Shown: in pieces, positions 17,597 to 26,199 of the stretch
Layout: every line of letters starts with the position of its first letter
Numbering within the stretch: the first letter of the stretch is position 1
DNA from: JAJDAT01 sp964344185
GTDB taxonomy: Bacteria > Nitrospinota > Nitrospinia > Nitrospinales > JAJDAT01
Assembly (NCBI GenBank): GCA_964344185.1
Contig: CAYFMN010000003.1
Location: 62,001-126,000 of the forward strand
DNA: 64,000 nucleotides
Direction of reading: 5' to 3'
The notes under the pieces: generated by a model
Database searches by the model: none
What the model saw: only the letters and a program-made list of their open reading frames with translations
Told to the model about the DNA's origin: nothing
Translations under genes and position numbers: made by a program

Positions 17597-19417
17597 TTGA
17601 GTTACATTCCCGAAAAAGTAATTGAAGAAATTCGGGCTAGATCGGATATTGTCGAAATAGTTTCCGACTACGTCCCGATTAAGCAAAATGGACAAAACTT
17701 TAAGGGGCTTTGTCCGTTTCATCCAGAAAAAACCCCGTCTTTTACGGTAAGTCCAGCAAAGCAAATTTACCATTGCTTTGGTTGTGGGGAGGGTGGAAAT
17801 GTTTTTAAATTTATTATGTCACAAGAGAGCGTTTCCTTTGTTGAGGCGATAGAAAAATTAGCTTATAGATACAACATTTCTTTGCAAAGGGAGGACTCCT
17901 CTTCTCGTAGATTTTCGAAAGGAGCCGACGGAAGTCTTACCCAAAAAATTGAAGACTTGAATAAAAAGGCGGCGGATTATTTTTTTCAAAATTTAGTAAA
18001 TAATTCTAAATCTAATGAAGCTTTAGAATATCTAATATCAAGAGATATCTCTCAAGAAACCATAAAAACGTACCAATTGGGATGGGCTGCGCAAAGTTGG
18101 AGAAATTTGAAGGATTATTTTGGTAAATCCTATAAAACATCCCATATTGATCTAGAGAAGGCAGGTTTAATTAAAAAAAAGGAAAAAGCTGGGCCAGAGC
18201 ATAAAGAAGATATCTATTATGATCGATTTCGCGCAAGAATAATTTTCCCTCTTAAGGATGTGCGTGGTAGAATACTGGGTTTTGCTGGCAGGATTATTGT
18301 AAAGAACGATCAGGAAGCAAAATATCTTAATTCCCCAGAAACTGAGATTTATAAAAAAGGGAATCAAGTATTTGGTTTAAATCTCGCTAAGGAAAGCATT
18401 AGGAAGGAAGATCGAGTATTTATATTTGAGGGATATTTCGATCAAATTAGAGCGCATCAAGCAGGTATAAAAAATACGGTAGCGACTTGCGGAACAGCCT
18501 TAACGCCTAAGCAAGTTTCTTTATTAAAGAATTACACAAAAAATGTAGTTTTAGTGTTTGACTCAGATCAGGCTGGTCAAGCAGCGGCTGAAAAAGGCTA
18601 TAAGGCTTTAGCGGATCAGGGAGTTAATATTTCCCTGGTTGCATTGCCAGAAGGAGACGACCCGGATTCTTATATACAAAAGCAGGGTTCTAAGGAATTT
18701 TTAAATTTAGCCAATAAAGCTAAACCTTTTTGGGAATATTATATTAGAAAAACAGTTGCCGCCGCAGGTACAATCTCACCGGGTAAGAAAAGGGAGGTTG
18801 TAGAAAAGTTGGCTCCATTTCTTTCCGGTTTGAGTAATCATATTGAGAGATCTGAAGCCGTTAAATTGGTATCAGAAGTGTTAGCTATTGAGGATAAAAC
18901 ACTTTTAGGGGAATTAAAGAAATCGGTTGAAAGCCGAAAACCATTTTTGGGAAAAACGGAATCTTCCCGTGAAGAGGGAGTTAAATATCCCGAAGAGTAT
19001 TATTTAGTTCATTTAATTGGAAATGACTCAGTTTTAGCCCAAAAAATCTTGGACCGGATCGAATTAGAAGAAATCAACGACCCTAAATATCAAGGGATTG
19101 TACAAGTTTTTCAACGACAGTCAAAGGCTGGGTTGTCATTGGAACCGGCCCAAATTTTAGAGTTTATCGACGATGAGGAGGAAAGAAAAATTTTAACCCT
19201 TATCGGCGTTTCTCCTATGGCGTTTGAAAACCCCGAAGAATCCGCCACAGATTGTATTCGGAAAATTAAATCGCGTCATATAGAGAAAAAAATAAAAGAA
19301 CTTAGAAGACAAAGGAATGAAGCGGAAAAACAAGGTCAGACGGAGCGTTCTCGCCAATTGCAACAGCTAGTGAATGAGATGAAATCTTCGTTAAATCAAG
19401 TGACCGTTTCCTTTTAA
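17597..19417 (+). CDS. dnaG: DNA primase
   Basis: 606 residues, the normal DnaG length. The CHC2 zinc-binding domain is at the N-terminus (CPFHPEKTPSF, then HCFGCGEGG), the catalytic core follows, and the TOPRIM motifs FIFEGYFD and VLVFDSDQAG are intact. The C-terminal third is the helicase-interaction region. DnaG makes RNA primers at the replication fork. The start is TTG at 17597, supported by the usual family start at IPEKVIEEI; the ribosome site is weak (AGGA 14 bases upstream). It lies 38 bases ahead of rpoD, the classical macromolecular-synthesis arrangement without rpsU. Confidence 0.97.
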   Translation: MSYIPEKVIEEIRARSDIVEIVSDYVPIKQNGQNFKGLCPFHPEKTPSFTVSPAKQIYHCFGCGEGGNVFKFIMSQESVSFVEAIEKLAYRYNISLQREDSSSRRFSKGADGSLTQKIEDLNKKAADYFFQNLVNNSKSNEALEYLISRDISQETIKTYQLGWAAQSWRNLKDYFGKSYKTSHIDLEKAGLIKKKEKAGPEHKEDIYYDRFRARIIFPLKDVRGRILGFAGRIIVKNDQEAKYLNSPETEIYKKGNQVFGLNLAKESIRKEDRVFIFEGYFDQIRAHQAGIKNTVATCGTALTPKQVSLLKNYTKNVVLVFDSDQAGQAAAEKGYKALADQGVNISLVALPEGDDPDSYIQKQGSKEFLNLANKAKPFWEYYIRKTVAAAGTISPGKKREVVEKLAPFLSGLSNHIERSEAVKLVSEVLAIEDKTLLGELKKSVESRKPFLGKTESSREEGVKYPEEYYLVHLIGNDSVLAQKILDRIELEEINDPKYQGIVQVFQRQSKAGLSLEPAQILEFIDDEEERKILTLIGVSPMAFENPEESATDCIRKIKSRHIEKKIKELRRQRNEAEKQGQTERSRQLQQLVNEMKSSLNQVTVSF

Positions 19418-19455
19418 TTTCGCTTTTACCCTTAAACCTAGGAGAATATTTACTA

Positions 19456-21225
19456 ATGTCTAATTCCGAGAAGATCACTGATTCAAGCGAAATTAACCAA
19501 TTGATTTCCCTGGGTAAGGAAAAAGGTTATTTGACTTACGAAGAGGTGAACGATGTATTGCCGTCCGATGTTGTTGCGCCGGAACAAATTGATGATTTGA
19601 TGCATTTATTTGGCGAAAATGAAATAGATATCGTTGACACAGCCTTAAAAGGCGAAAAATTGGCAATAAATAGGGTTGAAGATAACGAAGAGAAAGACGA
19701 AGAGCAGCCAGAAGAAGAAATTCAAGAGAGTAAAAGCGACGCTGTAAGCATAGATGATCCTGTCCGCATGTATTTACGCGAAATGGGGACCATTTCTCTT
19801 TTAACTCGTGAAGGCGAAGTTGAAATAGCCAAGCGAATTGAGGCTGGGCAAAATGAAGTCATTTCTGCCGTGGCTAGCTGTTCTGTAACTATTGGAGAAA
19901 TCATTAGACTGGGCGATTTAATAAAGAAAAATGAAGTTAACGTTTTAGATTTAATAGAGAATAACGACCCTGAAGAAAAGAAAGAAAGAGACGAAGCGGA
20001 AGAAAGAAAAACGGCTTTAAAAGCAATACGGACCATAAAGGCTCAAGATCAAAAATTACAAACCATTCGTAAACGGCTTTCAGCCTCTAATTTGTCTGAA
20101 AAAATGAAGACAAAACTTGAAACTGAAGAGAAAAAGCAAAAGGGTTTGATTGATCAATCCGTTCGAGATCTTAAGCTTTGCGATGATGAGATGGATCGCA
20201 TTATTGAACTAATATATGGTATTGCCGCTCAAATAAGGGAAGCGGGAAAACAGGAAAAAACGATTGAGAAGAAATTGGGAGTGCCTTTTACCGACGTGAA
20301 AAAACTTTTTAAAACGAAAAAGGGCAAAACTATTAAACTTCCTAACGGTAAAGACTTATCTAGAATTAAATTTGAAGAATATAATAAAATATCCTTAGCC
20401 GCAGGTAGGAAAATTAAAAATATTGAAAAGCAAACAGCGACGACAAAGGATTATTTACTTTCCACGGTTAGAGCTATTGCGCGTGCGCGAGTAAAAGACA
20501 AAACCGCCAAGCGAGAGTTGGCCGAAGCAAATTTAAGATTGGTTGTAAGTATCGCAAAAAAGTATACCAACCGCGGATTACAGTTTTTAGATCTGATTCA
20601 AGAAGGCAATATTGGATTGATGAAGGCTGTTGAAAAGTTTGAGTATCGGCGTGGTTATAAATTTAGCACTTATGCGACTTGGTGGATTCGTCAAGCAATT
20701 ACTCGCGCCATAGCCGATCAAGCTAGAACCATTAGAATACCTGTGCATATGATCGAGACCATCAATAAATTAATTCGAGTGTCGCGTCATTTAGTGCAAG
20801 AGTTAGGTAGAGAACCTTCTCCAGAAGAAATTGCCGAAAAGATGTCTCTTCCTGTTGAAAAAGTAAGAAAAGTCTTAAAAATTGCAAAAGAGCCTATCTC
20901 CTTAGAAACTCCAATTGGAGAAGAGGAAAATAGTCACTTAGGCGATTTTATCGAAGACAAAAAAGTAATGTCTCCAATCGATTCTGTAGTTAAGAAAAAT
21001 TTAAAAGATCAGACTATGAAGGTATTGGGGACTCTAGCCGCACGCGAAGAAAAAGTGCTTCGAAAGCGATTTGGTATTGGCCTGGATTCTGAGCACACAC
21101 TAGAGGAAGTTGGCCAAGACTTTGCCGTTACACGCGAACGAATACGCCAAATTGAAGCAAAGGCCCTTCGAAAATTGCGTCATCCCAGCCGGAGTAAAAA
21201 GTTGAGGAGTTTTATCGAGGGATAA
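19456..21225 (+). CDS. rpoD: RNA polymerase primary sigma factor RpoD (sigma-70)
   Basis: 589 residues. Region 1.1 is at residues 1-60; an acidic linker follows; region 1.2 is DDPVRMYLREMG; a non-conserved region fills about 150-340; region 2 has RLVVSIAKKYTNRGLQFLDL and GYKFSTYATWWIRQAITRA; region 3 follows; and region 4 ends with TLEEVGQDFAVTRERIRQIE. All DNA- and core-binding motifs are intact. An AGGAG site is 11 bases before the ATG. Sharing the dnaG promoter is likely. The promoter hexamers seen elsewhere in this window (TTGACA/TATAAT type) agree with this sigma factor. Confidence 0.97.
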   Translation: MSNSEKITDSSEINQLISLGKEKGYLTYEEVNDVLPSDVVAPEQIDDLMHLFGENEIDIVDTALKGEKLAINRVEDNEEKDEEQPEEEIQESKSDAVSIDDPVRMYLREMGTISLLTREGEVEIAKRIEAGQNEVISAVASCSVTIGEIIRLGDLIKKNEVNVLDLIENNDPEEKKERDEAEERKTALKAIRTIKAQDQKLQTIRKRLSASNLSEKMKTKLETEEKKQKGLIDQSVRDLKLCDDEMDRIIELIYGIAAQIREAGKQEKTIEKKLGVPFTDVKKLFKTKKGKTIKLPNGKDLSRIKFEEYNKISLAAGRKIKNIEKQTATTKDYLLSTVRAIARARVKDKTAKRELAEANLRLVVSIAKKYTNRGLQFLDLIQEGNIGLMKAVEKFEYRRGYKFSTYATWWIRQAITRAIADQARTIRIPVHMIETINKLIRVSRHLVQELGREPSPEEIAEKMSLPVEKVRKVLKIAKEPISLETPIGEEENSHLGDFIEDKKVMSPIDSVVKKNLKDQTMKVLGTLAAREEKVLRKRFGIGLDSEHTLEEVGQDFAVTRERIRQIEAKALRKLRHPSRSKKLRSFIEG

Positions 21226-21241
21226 CGGGAATCATAGCATC

Positions 21242-21314
21242 GGGCCTATAGCTCAGTTGGTAGAGCCCCCGGCTCATAACCGGTCGGTCCCAGGTTCGAA
21301 TCCTGGTGGGCCCA
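21242..21314 (+). tRNA. tRNA with CAT anticodon (tRNA-Met, or tRNA-Ile2)
   Basis: A complete 73-base cloverleaf. Acceptor 21242-21248 pairs with 21307-21313, the T arm CCAGG-TTCGAAT-CCTGG is at 21290-21306, and the anticodon CAT is at 21275-21277 in loop CTCATAA. The discriminator is A and CCA is not encoded. The first pair of the anticodon stem is C-T mismatched. It is an elongator type, since acceptor position 1-72 is paired G-C (initiators are unpaired). CAT may be read as Met or, if the C is lysidinylated by TilS, as Ile (ATA). Confidence 0.93.
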
Positions 21315-21604
21315 TCTTTTTTGCGCCCGAAAATCCTAAATTTTGATTTTTACCTCTAAAAAATATTGTCTAAGCGTTTTTTATTATTTCAGCGGTGTTA
21401 GACTTTTGGGGAAGACGACTTAGTCGTTTAAATTAATTTTAAGGCTATTTATTCTTGCTTACTAAGTGGCGCTCTAGCTTTCTTAAAAATTAAAAAATTT
21501 TTAAGAAACTACTTTTATGTAAAGAAAATAATTATGTTATATTTGGGTGTTGTTAAAAAGTTTGATTATTAAATTTATAATTGTCGATTGGAAAATAAAA
21601 GCTA
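21315..21604 (+). other. AT-rich intergenic region after the tRNA
   Basis: 290 bases with no gene I can support. A short run of T follows the tRNA end (21316-21321). A short inverted repeat TTCTTAAAAATT / AATTTTTAAGAA (21480-21505) is visible; it has a small loop and could form a weak hairpin. Confidence 0.35.
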
Positions 21605-21955
21605 ATGAAGTCTTTGGCATCGATTACAGATAAAGATATAGAAACTATAAAAATGGCGTTGAACGACTCCATTTCGGACATAAATGTTGAGTTAAAGAAC
21701 ACTAAATCCACCACGAAAAAAGACGATTTATTACAATACAAAGGCAAATATACAAGAGTTTTAGAAAAACTACGGCAAAACCCTTCCATTTATGCATTGG
21801 TTGAGACAGATTTAGATTTAGCGGCTACAGGATTAAACGACGCTATAGAACTTTTAGAAGAGTTTATGACAGACGATCTAACAGAGCAGGAAAAAAACGA
21901 TTTTATTAATTACAAAACCGATTGCCAACGTTTGTTAGAAATATTAGCTAGATAA
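21605..21955 (+). CDS. small helical protein of unknown function
   Basis: 116 residues, highly charged and predicted helical, with no signal peptide or membrane segment. Heptad-like spacing (residues 10-65) suggests a coiled coil. I recognise no family. Base composition and codon use match the surrounding real genes. It faces the minus-strand gene ending at 21973 with 17 bases between the stops. Confidence 0.55.
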   Translation: MKSLASITDKDIETIKMALNDSISDINVELKNTKSTTKKDDLLQYKGKYTRVLEKLRQNPSIYALVETDLDLAATGLNDAIELLEEFMTDDLTEQEKNDFINYKTDCQRLLEILAR

Positions 21956-21972
21956 AAAGGTCGTCTTTTTTG

Positions 21973-22221
21973 TTAGCCGGGATTAGTAGGTAAGTAAATA
22001 TTGGCATAGTAGCCATAGACAAACATCCAAAAAGTAATTCCGGCGCCCGCCGACATACATAAGACCCAGGCTTTCTTACTATTTTTCTTCATATTATTTT
22101 TATCTTCGTACATGAATGAAGAATGCAAAAGCATACCTAAAAAATAAGAAATAACTAAAAACGAGAGCCCCAAAACAAAAATCATGAATGGGGTAAATAC
22201 TATTGGTTCTCCACCAAACAT
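21973..22221 (-). CDS. small two-helix membrane protein
   Basis: 82 residues with two hydrophobic segments (about 10-32 and 52-72) separated by a Lys-rich loop. A GAGGGAAG stretch lies before the ATG at 22221, a plausible ribosome site. No family recognised. The gene at 22365-22574 upstream on the same strand is another two-segment protein, so the two may work together; that is position-based inference. Confidence 0.5.
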   Translation of the reverse strand: MFGGEPIVFTPFMIFVLGLSFLVISYFLGMLLHSSFMYEDKNNMKKNSKKAWVLCMSAGAGITFWMFVYGYYANIYLPTNPG

Positions 22222-22364
22222 TGTTCTTCCCTCTAAAAAACGCTTAAGTTATTTTTAAGCGGACCTCTTATTCACTAGTTTGCTATCGCCTATCCCTCGA
22301 ATTTAAGGGGTAGGTTCCTGGAAAATCTGAATTTTTAGAGGTTCCCTTAAGTTGAACTTCTTAA

Positions 22365-22574
22365 TTATACGGTAAAACTTCCTTCGGCTATTCCTAAAAT
22401 AGTTAAAAATTTTGCAAACCCATAGATTAGACCGACGATGGTAAGAGCTCCTAAAGCCGTCCAAAAATAAATCATAGCAATTTCTTTAGGGCTTTTTTTT
22501 TGAGTGGCAAAGCCAATAACTAACGAAATGGCTAAAATTACTAAAGTTGAAATTATATAATACCTTGCTCCCAT
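22365..22574 (-). CDS. small two-helix membrane protein
   Basis: 69 residues with two hydrophobic segments (about 5-22 and 33-60). No family recognised. Only 24 bases separate it from the stop of nothing else on this strand except the sterol-desaturase-family gene starting at 23384, so 22599, 22365 and 21973 may be one minus-strand transcript. Confidence 0.5.
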   Translation of the reverse strand: MGARYYIISTLVILAISLVIGFATQKKSPKEIAMIYFWTALGALTIVGLIYGFAKFLTILGIAEGSFTV

Positions 22575-22598
22575 AAAATGCGATCTCGTTTTGTTTTG

Positions 22599-23384
22599 TT
22601 AACTTTTCTTAAATGGAATGATGAGCAGGTTTAACAAGGACACTTCTTTAGGGTCTTTATATTCTTTAATTCCTAAAACAATTTCCGGTTGGGGTTTTCT
22701 CGCTTCGTGAATGTATGTTCCCAACGCCCGATCCCATATGGAAAAATTAAACCCATAGTTGGAGTTTGTTTCATCTATTTCCTCTGAGTGATGGATTCTA
22801 TGCATATCAGGAGTTACAAATAAGCGTCGCATTAGCGAATCCACTCTTTCAGGAAGTTTAATGTTGGAATGGGTGAACTGGGCCATTCCGTTCAAAATAG
22901 CCTCAAAAACCATCACCGTTAAAGGCGTTGGGCCTAAAGCAAATATAATCGAAATCTTAAATAGCATAGAGCCAAGAATCTCGATTGGGTGAAAACGCAA
23001 TCCAGACGAAACGTCCAAATCTAAATCAGTATGATGGACTTTATGAAACCTCCAAAAAAATGGAATCATATGAACAACAACATGCTGAACGTAAATCGAA
23101 AAATCTAATAAAATGACAGCTAGCGTCATTTCCAACCAAAGCGGCCATTCCAAATAATTTAGAACGCCCCAAGAACGTTCGCTTGCAAAAGCCGCCGCTC
23201 CAACAGCGGCGGTTCCAAAAAAAATTTTGACTGTAATAATATCTATGCCAGTCAAACCTAAGTTAATGGCAAATCGACGAGGCTTAGAATCTACAGTTGG
23301 GTGGCGTTGGATTAGAGATTCTAGTAAAAGCATTAAAGCAAAGACGCCAAGAAAAATAGTAAAACGAATAGCGTTGACGTCCAT
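22599..23384 (-). CDS. sterol desaturase / fatty acid hydroxylase family membrane enzyme
   Basis: 261 residues with four or five membrane segments. The di-iron His motifs of the fatty-acid-hydroxylase superfamily are in order: HVVVH (about residue 101), HKVHH (about 114), and HRIHHSEE (about 198), plus RFHPIE. These enzymes use O2 and a di-iron centre to hydroxylate or desaturate lipids. Bacterial members act on carotenoids, hopanoid- or sterol-like lipids, or fatty acids; the substrate is not evident here. Confidence 0.85.
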   Translation of the reverse strand: MDVNAIRFTIFLGVFALMLLLESLIQRHPTVDSKPRRFAINLGLTGIDIITVKIFFGTAAVGAAAFASERSWGVLNYLEWPLWLEMTLAVILLDFSIYVQHVVVHMIPFFWRFHKVHHTDLDLDVSSGLRFHPIEILGSMLFKISIIFALGPTPLTVMVFEAILNGMAQFTHSNIKLPERVDSLMRRLFVTPDMHRIHHSEEIDETNSNYGFNFSIWDRALGTYIHEARKPQPEIVLGIKEYKDPKEVSLLNLLIIPFKKS

Positions 23385-23640
23385 TGCAGATTTTCCAAAT
23401 TAAATAGTGAAATTTATTTTAAGCAAAGTAATTCTACCGCGTTAATAAGTCCAATATCCAATTTAATTAACTAAATAAAATTGTAATTATAAGAGAAAAA
23501 GCAAACTTAGACTCTAGCCGGCGTGAGCTCAAAAACATTAATAAAAATTAATCTTGCCTTCATGGTTTTTAAATTTTTTGGTTCTTATATTTACTAATAA
23601 GGGCGTAAATAATTTTAAAAATAAATGGAAGGCTTAGGTT

Positions 23641-24174
23641 ATGGTGTCAGTGGAGAGTGAATCGACCGCATGTAATAATCTTCAAAGTTTAGACGATGCT
23701 TGGAAGGCTACTTTTGATTCTTGTGACCGAACGTTAAAACAAGATGAAATTTCTTGGATTGTTTGGCTTTTTGAAAATCCTAAAAGCCCCATATGTTTGC
23801 GTGGAGCGGCTAGTTTGTATACGCACGATCATATTCATTTATTATTGGGGCGATCTGTCGAGAAAGAAGACGAAGCTTTTGTTATCGGTTATTGTATGGG
23901 AAACGATGAGAAAACGACATTATTTGACGTTTGGCTGTTTAAATTTGTCTCCAAATATTTCTATCCTGAATCTTATAAATTTAATAATCAACATTTGGCC
24001 ATTTTTGATTTGGGGTTTGATTATGGACGTTCTAGAAAATTTAAAAATATAACCTTAGTTGATTTTTCAGAAGTAGATCATTATTCGAAAATTTCAACTA
24101 TAAGAAAATCTTTTGATATATACGATAATGACCTGGAAGAGTTAAATAGAAAAATTGAACTTCTAAAGGATTAA
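23641..24174 (+). CDS. Coq4-motif protein (HDxxHx11E), putative quinone-biosynthesis-related
   Basis: 177 residues, soluble. Residues 62-78 read HDHIHLLLG...DE, which fits exactly the zinc-binding motif HDxxHx(11)E of the COQ4 family (H62, D63, H66, E78). COQ4 organises ubiquinone biosynthesis in eukaryotes and decarboxylates and hydroxylates the ring; bacterial relatives are poorly known. Outside the motif I cannot confirm homology, so the call rests on motif plus the following GYCMGND segment. It lies 8 bases before the sugE-type gene and is likely co-transcribed with it. Confidence 0.5.
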   Translation: MVSVESESTACNNLQSLDDAWKATFDSCDRTLKQDEISWIVWLFENPKSPICLRGAASLYTHDHIHLLLGRSVEKEDEAFVIGYCMGNDEKTTLFDVWLFKFVSKYFYPESYKFNNQHLAIFDLGFDYGRSRKFKNITLVDFSEVDHYSKISTIRKSFDIYDNDLEELNRKIELLKD

Positions 24175-24182
24175 AGCTATAT

Positions 24183-24503
24183 ATGCAATGGATTTATTTA
24201 TTTACGGCGGGAATTTTTGAAATTGTTTGGGCGATAAGCCTCAAGTTTTCTGAAAGTTTTACAAAGTTAACGCCATCCGCTATATGTGTTGTGACAATGG
24301 GATTGAGTTTTTATTTTCTTTCACTTTCATTAAATAATTTACCCCTGGGAACCGCTTATGCTGTTTGGACAGGCATCGGAGTTTTTGGTACAGCCGTTAT
24401 AGGAATATGGTTGTTTGACGAACCAAAAACCTTATTAAGGTTATTTTTTCTCGCCTTAATTCTGTCGGGAATTCTTGGTCTCAGGCTTCAATCAAAATTT
24501 TGA
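24183..24503 (+). CDS. sugE: SMR-family exporter, SugE/Gdx type (guanidinium)
   Basis: 106 residues with four membrane segments, the full SMR length. The first helix carries the essential Glu in GIFEIVWAISLKFSESFT, and TAYAVWTGIGVFGT is the conserved third-helix motif. The wording W-x-x-x-LK-x-S and GIGVFGT fits the SugE (Gdx) branch, which exports guanidinium, rather than EmrE. No guanidine riboswitch is possible upstream, since the Coq4-like gene ends 8 bases before. Confidence 0.85.
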   Translation: MQWIYLFTAGIFEIVWAISLKFSESFTKLTPSAICVVTMGLSFYFLSLSLNNLPLGTAYAVWTGIGVFGTAVIGIWLFDEPKTLLRLFFLALILSGILGLRLQSKF

Positions 24504-24554
24504 TATATAATATTTCGAACCTGATATTATTTATCGTCGTCGATTGTTTATTGA

Positions 24555-25094
24555 ATGGACTCGAAAGAAAGCTCTCGAAAAAAGATGTTTCAAGCTCTTT
24601 TGAAACCAGGAAAAAAGCTAAGGTTATCTGGGCATGATTTATCCTGCCTGGATTTCTCTGGAAAGAGTTTTCGTGAAGCGGACTTGAGCAAAGCTGATCT
24701 GAGAAAATCGAACTTTTCGGAAGCGGAGTTTCAAAACGCTAATTTACAAGGCGCATTTTTTAAACGCGCCATTCTGAAAGACGCTAGGTTAGAAAACGCC
24801 AATTTAACTAAAGCGAGTTTAATAGAAGCGGATTTGTCAGGCGCCGATTTAAGAGGCTGCTGTTTAGAAGGAGCTGTTTTAAGACGGGCGAATTTAAGAA
24901 AAGCAAACTTAGAGGGGGCTAATTTGAGGTTCGCCGACGCATTAGGAGCTGATTTTACAGAGGCAATTTTAAATCAAGCGGAGGTCACGGGATCGATAGG
25001 AATTATTGAATTACCTGGCGAGCAAAAGAAAAGTTCTAAAAAACTTTCTATTGTAAAAAAACTTAAATCTTTTTTTGGGTTAGGATTGGCGTAA
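24555..25094 (+). CDS. pentapeptide-repeat protein
   Basis: 179 residues. Residues about 28-150 are an uninterrupted run of A(D/N)Lxx pentapeptides such as ADLSKADLRKSNF and ANLQGAFF, giving a right-handed quadrilateral beta-helix. Short charged ends follow. Its last 32 bases overlap the convergent gene at 25063. Function is unknown; some relatives mimic DNA and protect gyrase, others act as scaffolds. A much longer acidic pentapeptide protein is at 31736. Confidence 0.85.
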   Translation: MDSKESSRKKMFQALLKPGKKLRLSGHDLSCLDFSGKSFREADLSKADLRKSNFSEAEFQNANLQGAFFKRAILKDARLENANLTKASLIEADLSGADLRGCCLEGAVLRRANLRKANLEGANLRFADALGADFTEAILNQAEVTGSIGIIELPGEQKKSSKKLSIVKKLKSFFGLGLA

Positions 25095-25473
25095 TTTTTA
25101 TATCTTTAACTGTTATGTAATATACCCAAACGTTTTTCTTTAATTTGCCGGGAAAATTTTTTTCGAATTGGTTATAAAAAGATTCAGTCAAATATTTTTT
25201 TTCTAGCAAACTTAAACTTTCTTCTAAAATTTCTGGAAACCCGGTCAGGGCTATTACTTCCCAGTTAGAATCTTTTATTCTAAAGGAAGTAATCGTTTCG
25301 ACAGTGGCTTGCCATTTTTTATCGCTATCAATTCGAACCAATTTGCCTTCAGGGTATTTAACTTCAGAAGGCTCGTCCTTGGGTTGAGGAATTACGGGTT
25401 CTAACCAAGCGGTTCCTCCTTCAAGCAACCAAGAAACTATGTTTGGCGGAAGATTTAAATTGATTTCCTGCAT
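25063..25473 (-). CDS. ASCH-like small soluble protein (tentative)
   Basis: 136 residues without signal or membrane segment. The start LPPNIVSWLLEGGTAWLEPV and IPQPKDEP resembles the ASCH-type pattern PPxIxxILxGxKTxTRRVxxPQP, but the Arg-rich core is lost (WLEP in place of TRR). This is a pattern resemblance only. It overlaps the convergent pentapeptide gene by 32 bases and begins directly at the end of the upstream gene at 25474, so the two are co-transcribed. Confidence 0.45.
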   Translation of the reverse strand: MQEINLNLPPNIVSWLLEGGTAWLEPVIPQPKDEPSEVKYPEGKLVRIDSDKKWQATVETITSFRIKDSNWEVIALTGFPEILEESLSLLEKKYLTESFYNQFEKNFPGKLKKNVWVYYITVKDIKITPILTQKKI

Positions 25474-25983
25474 TTAGCTAATATTCTCATCTTGCTTGGC
25501 TTTTTGAGCTTCTTGTAAAGCTTTTCGTTCGATGGCTTTTGTCCGATTGATTTGTATTGCCGCTTCAATCATGAGTCCAATAAACCAAACAGTCGAAAAG
25601 AAAATACACCACAGAAACGCCAGGTTAAACCAATACTGTGCAGGTTTGTAATCGACGGAACTATGGACTTGAGCTCGAATATCTAATTTGGTGTTTTCAG
25701 AGGCTTTATTATAATTCGTATAAAAAGGATGTTTTTTCTTTTCTGCAAACGCTTTTTGTTCGTCGCGAGTCATTCTTAAGAATTCGGTGACGTCTTTCGA
25801 GTTTTTTGCGATGAACATTTTCATTCTTTTTTCGGCGCCTTCAGGCGGCTGGTTCGTAATATAGTAATAACCGGTAATCGCTATAGAAAGAATCATCGAT
25901 GTCCAAAAGGAAACTCTGCTATAAAAGCGATCTTGTTTCTGGTCAGAAGATTCCATTTTTATATTATCCTCCATACCTGCCAA
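25474..25983 (-). CDS. two-segment membrane protein of unknown function
   Basis: 169 residues with two hydrophobic segments (about 23-42 and 118-142), a charged loop between them and a Lys/Gln-rich C-terminal tail. I recognise no family. Its stop is directly adjacent to the start of the gene at 25473. A TATCCTCC stretch at the start region gives a GGAGGATA ribosome site before the ATG near 25974 (MEDNIKME) as well as the ATG at 25983; either could be the start. Confidence 0.5.
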   Translation of the reverse strand: MAGMEDNIKMESSDQKQDRFYSRVSFWTSMILSIAITGYYYITNQPPEGAEKRMKMFIAKNSKDVTEFLRMTRDEQKAFAEKKKHPFYTNYNKASENTKLDIRAQVHSSVDYKPAQYWFNLAFLWCIFFSTVWFIGLMIEAAIQINRTKAIERKALQEAQKAKQDENIS

Positions 25984-26199
25984 ATCTCCGATATTTGAGG
26001 TTATTTAAAAGAGGGGGCGTCTAACGCTAGATTATACCAGCTTGAGCATAGGATACAGACTAAATGAATGCCTACTTTTTAAGCTTGCTTAATTTCCCTT
26101 AAGCGCATAGTGTAAAATACCTCTTTCAATATAAAAAACCCAGGCCAAAAAAACAACCGCTTTGGGAATTAATTTCTATAACCTTTTTTGAGAAGAGTC

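Noticed and set aside
24175..24182. Guanidine riboswitch for the sugE-type gene
   Set aside because: Only eight bases separate the upstream stop from the start; there is no room for a riboswitch.
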